In this document: positions 33,403-43,722 of the stretch, piece after piece
Numbering within the stretch: the first letter of the stretch is position 1
Layout of the letters: each line of letters begins with the position of its first letter
From: Physcia stellaris
Lineage: Eukaryota > Ascomycota > Lecanoromycetes > Caliciales > Physciaceae
Length of the DNA: 64,000 bases
Assembly: GCA_018902385.1 (NCBI GenBank)
Contig: JABSSW010000023.1
Location: forward strand, 310,001-374,000
Direction: 5' to 3'
Notes under the pieces: generated by a model
What the model was told of the DNA's origin: nothing
Database searches by the model: none
Seen by the model: only the letters and a program-made list of their open reading frames with translations
Position numbers and translations under genes: made by a program

Positions 33403-35821
33403 ATGGCAGCCGTGGCTTCGAATCACACTTCGGAGGAGGCCAGAGGTGGAGAAACGGAGCGTTTTCCTGGACCAGCTCCTTCTTTCACTGCAGTGAATGG
33501 CCGCGCCTCAGCTTCTCCGCCAGAAAAGCCCAAAGCCAGCCCCGAGCAACCCAAAGAGCCTGCAGAAAACCCCAGCTTCAGGTCATTAACGCAAAATGGC
33601 CAACAAGAACGCGCCTCGACCCCGTCATCTGCCCGTCCTCCGAGACCAAGCAGCCAAGTGGAACATCGTGGGTCGCCGGCTCCCAATCCTCCATCGGACA
33701 GAGCGTTCCAGCCTCCTCCAGCTCCCCAACTACCAGACGCCTCCAGACCCCAACACACTCACGACCAGACATACTCTAGGCCTCCAAGTGTTCAGCAGTC
33801 TAGCACCGCAAATACCAGCCCACAGAAGAGGAAGCGCTCAACGTCAGATGACTACGAAAGACCCGAAACATCAGCTTACCACAGCCATGGCTACCCGCCT
33901 CCCGGTGCAGAACAGCAAAGGGCTTATAGCATAGATAACAATCGACCTCGCGAGTCAGAGCCTATGAGTCCCCATCGTCCTTATCCTCCGCGAGCCGAGT
34001 ATCAGCCTGACCCCTACGCACGCCCAGAGCACGGCCCTCCCCGTGAATCCTACCCACAGCCAGAACGTCATCAACTGGTCAGGAACGACTATGACCGTAA
34101 TGTAGATCCCCGGATGGCTCCAGCACATCATAGTCGACCATATTACCCTGACCCGAACGACGCCCATATGGCAAATGCCATACACCAAAATCTGCAACAG
34201 CATTATGAAACTCCTTTGCCAGGGAGGGAAAACTTTGTCACACCCGAGGAAGAAGAGGAGCAACTTGCGCAATATGGAGACTACGGCTCTGGTCGCACCC
34301 AAGCCCAAATGGACATGGAGAGGAAACGGAGGAAGAGGGTTTTCAGCAATCGCACAAAGACAGGTTGTATGACGTGCAGGAGACGGAAGAAGAAATGTGA
34401 CGAACAGCATCCTGAATGTAAGTCACCATACACATGCAAGAAACCCTGATCTGCTGAATATTCGACCGTCTAACTTGATCAAGGTAATAACTGCCTGCGC
34501 GGTGGCTTCGTTTGTGAAGGATACTCAATGCGTAATACCTGGCAGAAACCGTCAAACGCTAAAGCGCCCATTCCGCTCCAACCCCAATCGAAGAATGGCT
34601 ACGGCCCTCCAGGCCCTTACCGAGGGCCTCCCTATCAAACCCGTTATGAAGAAAGTCCGGAGTACCCGCCACCACCTCATATGGCTCCTAATAATCATCC
34701 TCCGCCAGAAGGCGATCGAATAAAACCCATCTTGGTCGACGAAGATCGAGACCCTTATGGAAAGCCCAGTCCGCCGAGTATGCACTCTAAACCTGGGTGG
34801 GCAAAGAATCGACCATACCCTAGCAATCCACCGCAGTTGTCTCGCTATCACCCTGAGGCAGACCAACGGTCGGGCTCGGGGCATGAGACACCATATGAGC
34901 ATCATGATTCAAACTCAATGCAGCCTCCCCCAACCAATGTGCATCGCGCCAACTCGAATTCCTCTCATTCTCAGTATTCGGGTCAATCATCTCAGGCACC
35001 CAGTCAAAGCAACGCTCAAGCAGTTGCACAAACAGCGTTATCGCATCCTTCATCGTTGCGGCCTTCACCAGCTCGTCGTGATGGCCAGCTTACTGAACGT
35101 GAGAAGATGTTGAAAGGGAATTACTATCACCCATTCAGTCCGGCGCTCATGGAAGACCGGGAACGATGTCTTGCTGCAACTTGGCGATTTAATAATGCCA
35201 CTAACCCCTCGCACGGTGCAAGCCCGGAAGAACGGTCACGTTTATTCAGGGCAATCCTAAGCTTGAAGCCTTCAGCAGAGCCCGCACCAGTCGCTAATGG
35301 TACTGACGCTCCTCCTCCGCCTCAAACAACGATGGCCCTACCTTTTGGCAGCTGCGGCAGTAATGTCGTCGTTGAAGCACCGTTCCATTGTGATTACGGC
35401 TACAACATCACAATTGGAGATGACGTCCTCATCGGGCCCGACTGTCGTATATCTGATACTTGTTCTGTGACCATTGGAGCACGGTGTATCTTCAGTCCGA
35501 ACGTGAAACTCGTCTGTGCGACGTACCCGATCGACCCCAGACGACGGATGGGCAGTGGAGGCCAAGCTCTTGGCCGTAACATTGTCATTGAAGAAGATTG
35601 TTGGATTGGCAGCAATGTGACTATCCTGGCAGGCGTCAGGGTCGGCAAGAGTAGCACTGTGGGCGCGGGAAGTCTGTTACATCAGGTGAGTCACACCCTC
35701 ATTCCCCTATATAGGTTTTTAGCTGATCTATCTTCAGGATGTTCCTCGATTCACGGTGGTTGCTGGCAATCCAGCTAAGGTTAGCAGAGGTATCTACGAT
35801 GGTAACGCTGATGGCTCTTGA
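33403..35821 (+). CDS. Zn2Cys6 regulator fused to a maltose O-acetyltransferase-like domain
   Basis: Three exons, 33403-34417, 34484-35685 and 35738-35821, 766 residues. Residues 1-310 are Pro/Ser-rich and disordered. A Zn2Cys6 binuclear cluster has Cys at 322, 325, 332, 339, 342 and 349, preceded by a basic segment; intron 1 falls within the codon for Cys339. A second disordered segment leads to a maltose-acetyltransferase N-terminal (Mac) domain at about 541-600 (EREKMLKGNYYHPF), then left-handed beta-helix hexapeptide repeats at about 640-750 (ITIGDDVLIGP, VTIGARCIF, IVIEEDCWIGSNVTILAGV), ending VVAGNPAKVSRGIY. One polypeptide thus carries a DNA-binding and an acetyl-CoA-dependent acetyltransferase module. 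I recall similar fusions in other filamentous ascomycetes; function is not known to me. Confidence 0.92.
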
Positions 35822-36544
35822 TGGAAGGGCAGTGGAGACTAGACCTTGATACTGTCGTAATACCTAAAATTCTCTTCATAGACCTAGATATTAGATGCTT
35901 TATTGCTATTTAGCTGCATCTGTCAGCTTGGGATCAATAGCAAGGCGCTTGAGGTGGGAAAATGTATTTTTAATATCTACCAGATTCATCTAGACGAGCT
36001 AGAGCATCAATCCTTCTGTGTGAACTCCACTCCTAACAATATCGAGTATGTGAGGAAAAGAAGTCAGTACACCCCTCTAACCCCTAGGCCAAAAACATTC
36101 AATGATGCATGCCGCTACTGGCTAGTGCTTAAGCTTTCTTTTGTCTCTTATGTAACCATTTGGTTTGTTGCGTGTAGTACAAATTGAGAAATCTACAAGT
36201 ACAAGAAACCTCGGAATTAATTTCACATAACTGCGAGACTCCGAATAATTCATGATTACGTAATCATTATCATTCCCAACACCATGAAAACTTCTCTCGC
36301 TCGATCATCTCTGGGTTTCCTACTTATGAAAAGAATCATAGCCCACTGAGACATTAAGTACCTACATACAATCTTCATTCGGAATTGTCGCTCGCTGAGG
36401 AAGCTTCTCTTGTAATCAAAACATTTCGTATGCCCTGGGATTCGGCTTAATTCTTCGCGCTTCTTCTGTTTTTTGGTCAAGGAGTTCACGGCGTTATCTA
36501 CTTTTGGCGTTTGATTCTGTTTCCAGGCTGGAGAGGATTTCATC
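35822..36544. other. intergenic between the fusion gene and SPT3
   Basis: 3' UTR of the fusion gene and the SPT3 promoter. The minus strand is open for 96 codons (36256-36546) but is Lys/Arg-rich with no domain, and is not called. Confidence 0.45.
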
Positions 36545-38262
36545 ATGGCAGACCGAGCTCCGAAATATAGGCAGGAGATTCAGCAGGTATGTAAGCATAT
36601 ATGTTCTCATTTTATCTCCATATATTTCATCTTCTAGTACTACGCGGGACGCCAGTAGGAGCTGTAAGCCATATCAGCTGGAGGTATAGTCTCCGAGTTC
36701 TTCGATGGTGGTAGGGTAAACCTGAAGGGGTAGAAGTGGACACTCAAGATGAGGATTGCTCCCATGATCGGCGCCGGCAGCAAAACCATCATAGGGAACT
36801 GCGGCCCGGGGTGTGTTGACAAAGAAATCGTGTCAAGCTGTGGAGGAGATCTACCGTGACACAGACCCACACCGCGATGGAGCAAGGTCACTCACCTTCC
36901 TGCGTGAAAGTCATGCACGGTTCCCATCTTCAGTTGCGCTTTGAGGAAGATCGTCCGTACGCAAGACTACTGTGATAGAATGGCTCCTCACGCCACGGAG
37001 GCTCAGCTCTATGATTTTGAGAAACACGATGACAATGCAGAGTGGAGATTGCTAATGGATGACATGATCACGCAGATGATGTTCGTTTCCGGTGAGGAGG
37101 CTGAACCTTCCGTGCAAACGACTACGATTATTGAAGAAATAGTGAGGGAGCAAGTGGTTGAACTGGTAAGCTAAGCTTGCTTTTATCCTACAGATGGGTT
37201 TTCATCCTCCATACTTGCCAACCCTGAATTCAGTGAATGCCCCGCTGCGTTGCTATTGGGGATTTCCGTGACCCCTTCCAATTCCAATCCCGCCTTCCAC
37301 TTCATCAGGGGTGATGTCTCATTAAAGAGGAGTGCTGAGTCGTGTTGTTAGCTGAAGAGATCCACCGCTCTTGCTCAACGCCGTGGTTCTCGCTCTATCA
37401 ACATGTATGACCTCTTCTTTCAGATACGGCACGACAGTGCAAAGGTCTCTCGACTCAAACAGTTCCTCTCATGGAAAGACGTCCGCAAGACGGCCAAAGA
37501 CAGCGACGAAAAAGGTCCAGAAGTTGAGCTCGACGATCCCCTAATCCCAGACCCTACGGCCGGTCCATCCGTTGGACCTGCCGATGCTGGCAAGAAGGGC
37601 AAAGGGGGCAGAACTCGCATCGTTTTACCCTGGGAAGTCCAGTCCTTCTTCTCCGAGCAAGTGCCCGAACGCGAGGACGACGATGAAGAGGAGGAAGAAG
37701 AGATGAACAGTGCAACGATGGCTCGTCTCAAGGATGCCGATGAACGGACCAAAGGCATGACGCGCGAGGAATACGTGCATTACAGCGAATGTCGTCAAGC
37801 GTCATTTACCTTCCGCAAGGGTAAACGCTTCCGCGAATGGGCTGGCTTCGGCATCGTGACGGACTCCAAACCTAACGATGACATTGTCGATATCCTCGGG
37901 TTCCTCACGTTCGAGATCGTCCAGACTTTGACCGAAGAAGCGCTGCGTGTCAAGAAGCAGGAAGAGGAGGTTGCCAGTCAGAAAGGTAGCAGCGATGCAG
38001 GCAAAGATAAAGAAGGTCAAGGGGAAAAGAGGAAGCGCGAACGCGGGCTCTTCGATATGCCTGAAGAAGGCCGTACTCCTGTCTCGACTCGCCACGTGCA
38101 AGAAGCCTTTCGACGCCTCCAACAGAAGCCTGTCGCTGGACGCATAAGGGTTTGGATGGGAGGACCAAAGGCTTTGCATAGGCCGGAAGTCAAACTTGTA
38201 AATTTCACGGGTGTTTGGCACGTAGGTGTGGAGGAAGGCGCTGACTGTACGTGCAGATCTGA
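36545..38262 (+). CDS. SPT3: SAGA complex subunit Spt3
   Basis: Exons 36545-36586, 37076-37165, 37352-38197 and a two-codon last exon 38257-38262, 327 residues. Spt3 is the SAGA subunit that contacts TBP; it has histone-fold halves like TAF13 and TAF11. The first exon gives KYRQEIQQ and joins [12 protein letters not shown] exactly as in the family; [15 protein letters not shown] and [13 protein letters not shown] are further hallmarks. An acidic run ([10 protein letters not shown]) lies mid-protein. The last intron (38198-38256, branch CTGAC) is inferred; if it is not spliced, the frame continues to 38338 with an atypical tail. Intron 1 is 489 bp, about ten times the local norm, and holds a possible antisense gene. 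Confidence 0.9.
36640..36927 (-). CDS. candidate small membrane protein nested in SPT3 intron 1 (antisense)
   Basis: Two exons on the minus strand (36896-36927 and 36640-36850) with a 45-bp intron (donor gtgagt) give 80 residues starting [11 protein letters not shown], with one hydrophobic helix ([19 protein letters not shown]) and a short tail ending SSYWRPA. It lies wholly inside the 489-bp SPT3 intron on the opposite strand. I do not recognise the family. A strong donor, correct phase and a clean transmembrane segment favour it; the small size, and the lack of an obvious branch site, weigh against it. Confidence 0.42.
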
Positions 38263-39179
38263 TGTCCTCGACAGAGCTTGTGTCAACAGTATGTCTAATG
38301 TTCCTTTGCGAGGAGAAGTCACGAAATACCTTGTATGACCAATGTATCACGATCGGTCGACGCGTATGATGAGTATTCTGCAGGCATGTAAAATATACAG
38401 TACGTTGAAGGCCTGCGTCATTTTGCCGACTCTCGTGGACACTCTACCATGGCAGACAGGAGCCAATTGTATCACACTTACTTTATCAAGTCTCTCTCGA
38501 CATCGCTATGATGTGCTCATCAGCAATTGGGATACATCCCGTCTTCTTTAGCCTTTCTAGGCGACCGTTGCGTCGAAAGTGTCCGAAAAGCTTGATTTGC
38601 TGCTGGCGGTATGATACCCGAGCGCTTTCCGTGGAGCGGCAGTCAAACGGATATCCATGGCTGCACCAAAGTCCGAAGTAGCTTCAAGTATCAAAGGCAT
38701 TGTTATTGACGCACACATTGGATCCCCTGCAAATCATCCAAGGCGATCAGCCAACGGACTCCGTGTTAGGCTTCTCCTCCTGCCATGCTCGGTGATGCTC
38801 ATTAGACAGTGGTCTCATCTACCTCAGCCAGAATCTTATGAACAGCGCCAAAAAGGCGACAAGAGAACCAAATGCGGCAAAATGGGTTTGCTTGGTGTCA
38901 ATGGTTTGGCGCTTTTCATCATTTGCATGTGGGCTAGCCAAGGAAGGTTTGGTTTGCCGAAAGAATTTGCCACCAGAAAGTGCCGCCTGTGGCCGAGTGC
39001 GGAGCGGACCATGTTTTTTACTTTTTGGCTCAGTAATAAGAGTCACTTTTTTTTGGGCGTTGGGTTCTCAAGATTTTGTATTCCGTGCTGTTCTTATCTT
39101 CTATTCTTCATTCCAAGTTGTTATTTTCTTCTTGTTGGTATTTTTGTCGGTAGAGCAAGAGCTTTGCTAATGGACCACC
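38263..39179. other. intergenic SPT3 / EamA transporter
   Basis: 917 bp with only short open frames. A T-rich tract near 39010-39160 precedes the transporter start codon at 39180 and is probably its promoter and 5' UTR. Confidence 0.45.
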
Positions 39180-40822
39180 ATGTCCGAAACGGAAGAGCAA
39201 TTTTCAAAAGGGTCCCCGGTGATTGCTGGCGCAGAGAAGAAAGATGATGAGTCGAAATCTGGTACAGCGCAAAACTTCTTGGGCCTACCATTGGAGTTCT
39301 CCTCAAGACATTCTACCGAAACTTTCCCTGACATTTCGACCTTCTCTGCCGACCATGACAGCCGTCTGCCCAGCGGCGAGCCTGCTCGTGGGTACTCCAG
39401 CTCTCCTGCTCCAGCAAAGACGTGGAGGATTCGGTGGGCAACTTTCTGGGTGAGGAATAAGGGACTAGTTCTGGTCGTCATTTCACAGGCATTTGGGGCT
39501 CTGATGAGCCTTACCACGCGGCTGTTGGAGACTGAAGGCTCCCACGGGTCGAGCATGCATCCCTTCCAAGTACGATTCTCCATGATCAGAAAAATATGTA
39601 GTCGCGCGGAAAAGTGAAGCTGAGATTCCAATCCAATAGATTCTGTCCGTGCGCATGTTCGTTACCCTGCTGTTCAGCTTGATGTATCTGTACTGGGCCA
39701 AGATCCCTCATGCTCCCTTCGGAAACAGAGAAGTCCGTGGCTTGCTCGTGGCACGGGGGATGGGAGGATTCTTTGGTGGTAAGACGCGAACCAAAGACAC
39801 TTTCTTAGATCACTGTCCCGTAGCTAATCAGCGTGGTAGTCTTCGGCTTCTTCTGTGAGTTGCGTTCCCAGGGCTGGATATATTCAGACATTTGAGAGAA
39901 CCCCAATTCTCATTCGATTGCCAGATTCGTTGCAGTATCTCCCCATCGCCGAAGCGACCGTTATCACGTTCCTTGCCCCGACTGTCGCGTGCTTCGCGTG
40001 CTGGATCCTCATCAACGAGCCTTTCACTCGTGCGCAGCAGATTGCCGGCTTGGTCTCTCTCCTCGGAGTCATCCTGATTGCCCGCCCAGCGTCTCTATTT
40101 CCAGGATCTTCAGACACAGCACCAAATGTTGGTGGAATTGACGGTAGCATTGCGTTGACTAATTCCACCAATCCTTCAAACAGCTATGATTCGAACGAAC
40201 CGACGCTTAGCCAACGCTTCAGCGCGATTGCTTTGGCCCTGGTGGGAGTCTGTGGAGCTGCTTGGTATGTAATCGTAAGAGCAACATTGCTTTGAGAATC
40301 CGATTACTAAATTGCTTTAGCGCGTACACGACCCTCCGCTGGATCGGAAAACGTGCACATCCTCTCATCTCAATGACATATTTCGCGGGATGGTGTTTGA
40401 TCGTATCCGTCGTCGCCATCGTCACAGTGCCCAGTGTCGGGTTTCGGCTCCCGTCGAATCTCGAAGAATGGGGCTACCTTGTCCTCCTCGGACTGAGCGG
40501 CTTCGTCATGCAATTCTTCCTCACCGCGGGTCTAGCGCATGAAAAGAGTTCGCGCGCAACGAATATGGTGTATACGCAGATTCTGTTTGCCCTCGCGTTC
40601 GATAAGATGATTTTCAATACCACGCCTGCTGGCTGGAGTCTGGTTGGAAGTAGCCTTGTTCTGGGAAGTGCTTTGTATATCACGGTGCATAAAGATAAGG
40701 AAAATAGGAGGAGTACGTCCGTGAGGGAAGGCGGTGATGCCGAGGAGCTGGGACTAATGGTAGACCATGATGAGCGCAATGAGGATGAACCCCATGATTT
40801 CGAGCCACGCCCAGAACGATGA
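39180..40822 (+). CDS. EamA/DMT-type membrane transporter (SLC35G-like)
   Basis: Five exons: 39180-39569, 39640-39778, 39840-39854, 39925-40264, 40321-40822; 461 residues. The third exon is only 15 nt, but is needed to read GVFGFFYSLQYLPIAEATVITFLAP across its two junctions. After a cytosolic Ser-rich N-terminus (about 90 residues) come two EamA repeats of about five helices each, separated by a Ser/Asn-rich loop (about residues 225-260), and a charged C-terminal tail. Members of the drug/metabolite transporter superfamily move small metabolites; human SLC35G1 is a relative. The substrate cannot be deduced. Confidence 0.9.
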
Positions 40823-41515
40823 AAATTTCCTCGCAGAAAGGGTACACTTGGGGAGGTTAATGCGTACAAATGAGTGATGATTTAGAGAGAAGTGCACTAA
40901 CAATTAATCAATTGATCGTCTTTAAAAAGAAGTAGGAATAGAACAAACTGCCTGCATCTGAATCACGACTGAAATGTTTCACGGGTCGCACACAATTCCA
41001 CAATTTAGCACCCACCAGCCTCCCCGACAGTCAAGATAGAATGTGGCCGAAGCAATGCGACTTCCTTTGATGTCAAAGTACCAAGGAAATCAAAGCTTGC
41101 CGCCATTAGATCCTGGAGCAGTAGCTGTATGAGGACAACGTCGTCGCAATGCAGTTTGCTAAGTCATACTCGCAATAAGACAACGATATACTTATATCAT
41201 GTTCACACTCTCTGCATATTCTCGAGTTTCGAAACCGTGTTCCAGAAAATCAGACACGGCAGCTGTTTCAGGTTGACAGCGGATCGGAAGTCGCCAACGG
41301 AACGACTTCTAGTTCTCAGTAGACCATGACCGCGGCTAATACGAGTGTACTGCGAAGGACACCCAGAACTAAGCCCTCATGCGCTTCTAGTGAGCTACAG
41401 AGTGAGACTATGATAACGGTTACGTAAATATAGACGCGATCTCCTGTACACACTGAGATCGCTGGGTTCCTTTTGTTGTTAGGTTTCGTTGATTGAGCGC
41501 CGTGAGAGTGACAAT
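40823..41515. other. intergenic, no gene seen
   Basis: Between the EamA transporter and the small secreted protein. No supportable coding sequence. Confidence 0.45.
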
Positions 41516-42162
41516 ATGCTGAGGTCCAAGCTCGGATGTTGTATCCTGCACCTGTACTTAATCTGCTTCGGCTCTGCAGCGCTTCCGCGCTTGATTTTAC
41601 CCACCCAGCCACAACCATCCTCGCCGACTTTACCAGTGAACGTCTCTGCGACGTCGATCCCTCCTTCCGGTTCCACAGCGACCAATGGCGAGAATGGGTG
41701 AGTCGAATCGCAAACAAAACACAAAGTTGCCGTTGCTGATATGTAGTTTCTGACAGCACGTTGCTCGAATCAATGCCCCCGAGATGGCGGATTCCGGATA
41801 CTGAGCCGCCTTTCATTTTGCATATAGAGCTCGCCCACAATCAAGTCGTCCCGGGAGAGTCCTTAGCGACGGCCATCATCCACGCCATGGACTTTACATC
41901 CTCAAAATTGGAGAGTGGCCATGGATTCGAATTACTCAGTAGAGCAGGGCTAGGATGGAATGACGGAACCGTAGACGTGCGGGCGAGAAGCCAGCTTCCA
42001 CCTCTGCAAGGCATATCTTATGCCAACCTTGGAACAATCATGAGAGTACTCTGGGATCTGTCAAAAGAGCATGGGTATAAGACTTGGAAATTTGATATAT
42101 TCGTGGAGGGGGGTAGGCGTGAGATTTTGGTCGGAACTGTAATTTTTCACTATGACCTTTGA
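41516..42162 (+). CDS. small secreted protein, 195 aa, unknown function
   Basis: Two exons, 41516-41697 and 41757-42162 (intron 41698-41756, donor gtgagt, acceptor ctgacag). Residues 1-23 are a signal peptide (LGCCILHLYLICFGSAALP). A Pro/Ser/Thr-rich linker to about residue 60 precedes a globular C-terminal domain with blocks such as PPFILHIELAHN and YKTWKFDIFVEGGR. I know no named family. The pattern is common among secreted orphan proteins of ascomycetes. A Met nine codons upstream (41489) would disrupt the signal peptide, so 41516 is preferred. Confidence 0.75.
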
Positions 42163-42475
42163 TTGCCGAATGAATTGAAGAAGGTCAGATAAATGGTATT
42201 CAAAGAACAAGAGGACGAGTTGAGGAGCACTGACAGCCTGGATGAAGAAGAGAAGCCATCTTCCAGTCTCAATCCACAGCAATGCGGCACAGATTTGCAA
42301 TTGCGTTCTTGGTTCATATATCGGCCTTTTGACAGATGTTCGGCTTCGTAGACCTCATGCGAAACTCGTAGCTAAATCCGTCGGAAAAGTCAGCCCAATG
42401 CTTATCATTCCGTGGAGGTATCATGTTTAGGTTCAAGTTATCAAAACCCTTCAAACCATTCAAGATACCTGCAAC
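42163..42475. other. convergent 3' region
   Basis: 313 bp between the stop codons of the secreted-protein gene (+) and the EFM6-like gene (-). Probably both 3' UTRs; nothing else seen. Confidence 0.5.
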
Positions 42476-43321
42476 TCACAAGAAAATTCCTTCACGTTGC
42501 CAGATTTCCCTTTGGGGGTCGTCCAATCCACCATCCGTTACTTTGAAACGCTTCTTCGCCATCTTCACAAAGCTTAGATCTGCTTTCCTACGTTTCTTGA
42601 AGCAGAAATAACAGCATGCATCGGATGCTGCACCTAGTAGATTCTCCATAGTATTCAATAGAAGAGGAAACGCAGGTTCATAATAGCAGCAATCTGCCGC
42701 TAGGATAACGGTTGGAGCGCTGAAAGATGGATTGGCCGGCAGTGGTTCGCCCCATGACAGGGGAAAGGCTTGAACGGAGTTCTTAGCAGCATTGAGAGCA
42801 ATGTTTTCCTCAATCAGTGGAAGCATAGAAGGGACATCAGTCACCATTATCTGGGAGGTACAATGAGTAGTTAGTTGACTAGATAAGCCTCCGCTGACAG
42901 CAAGTCTAGAATAATTAGATACTTCTTGACACACCCAAAGCTAGGGTTTTCTTCATATACATACCCGACGAGTCCAGAGCCAGAACCAAGCTCAAGTCTG
43001 TGTATTTGAAGCCAGTGGTCAGCCTGTGGATTTTGTTGATACTCCGGAAGGTGCAGAAATCATGGAGCTTACAAACATCGTCTTGTCTTTCAATGTATGC
43101 AGCTTGCATCGTAATAAGTATTCTGCAAGTACCACTCCAGCAGGCCATGTTTTTCCTCCACAGCCTTCTTTAACGTCTTGCTTCAGTAACAAAGGTGGGT
43201 CCAAGAGGCCCTTGAAACCCAGTGAGATTGTAGGTTGAAGCTCATCGCTGCGGGATGGTACGAGATCCTCATCTACGTTCAGGAATGTCTCAACTCCATC
43301 GGGAGTAACAGCTGACAGCAT
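42476..43321 (-). CDS. EFM6: protein-lysine N-methyltransferase, EFM6/METTL21-like
   Basis: Three minus-strand exons (43073-43321, 42965-43023, 42476-42905), 245 residues. CGGKTWPAGVVLAEYLLR precedes the SAM-binding motif I LELGSGSGLVG, then an MVTD acidic turn, LNWGEP-like LSWGEPLP, and the substrate-side motif ILAADCCYYEP, ending CFKKRRKADLSFVKMAKK. This order is that of Efm6, a cytosolic methyltransferase that modifies translation elongation factor 1A in yeast. The acceptor of intron 1 (43024-43072) was chosen to keep the frame; it leaves a nine-residue insert before motif I. The C-terminus (GIFL) is a few residues shorter than usual. Confidence 0.88.
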
Positions 43322-43722
43322 CTTGGATTGCTATGTACTCTCAGATCGTTCGGGAAAGTCAGGAAGCAATCCATGAGCTGATGTGGAACGCAGGACTTTA
43401 TGACATTTTACCCACCGCAGATTCCAAAGATTTCCATTGATGACGAATGTACTAGTTAGCGGTATTGAAATTTATCATACGGATACTTTAGGGTTGAAGC
43501 ACAATAGTAGCGAGACCCAAAGATGTATTTGTGTGTTAAGAAGCAATCAACGTGACAGTCTCGTTTGATAGTAGAGCTCGAAAGTCTCGGGGAAGGTATC
43601 CTCTTGCCCTGCATCGCGCACCATTGTACTCCCATGGCCCTGGACTTCGTTCCGCTCTCTTGCCAGGGGACTAGCAACAAACGAACGTAGAGGACTTGGG
43701 ATGAAGATGTGAATGAATTTGC
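43322..43722. other. intergenic between LTN1 3' end and the EFM6-like start
   Basis: 401 bp; should hold the LTN1 3' UTR and the EFM6 promoter. No coding signal. Confidence 0.5.

Noticed and set aside
36256-36546. 96-codon minus-strand frame upstream of SPT3
   Set aside because: Lys/Arg-rich with no domain, in the expected SPT3 promoter.
42851-42898. Possible 48-bp in-frame intron within the EFM6-like gene (gtcagc ... cctcccag, branch CTAAC)
   Set aside because: Removing it leaves too few residues between motif I (GLVG) and the acidic MVTD turn for a seven-beta-strand methyltransferase, so the unspliced reading is preferred.
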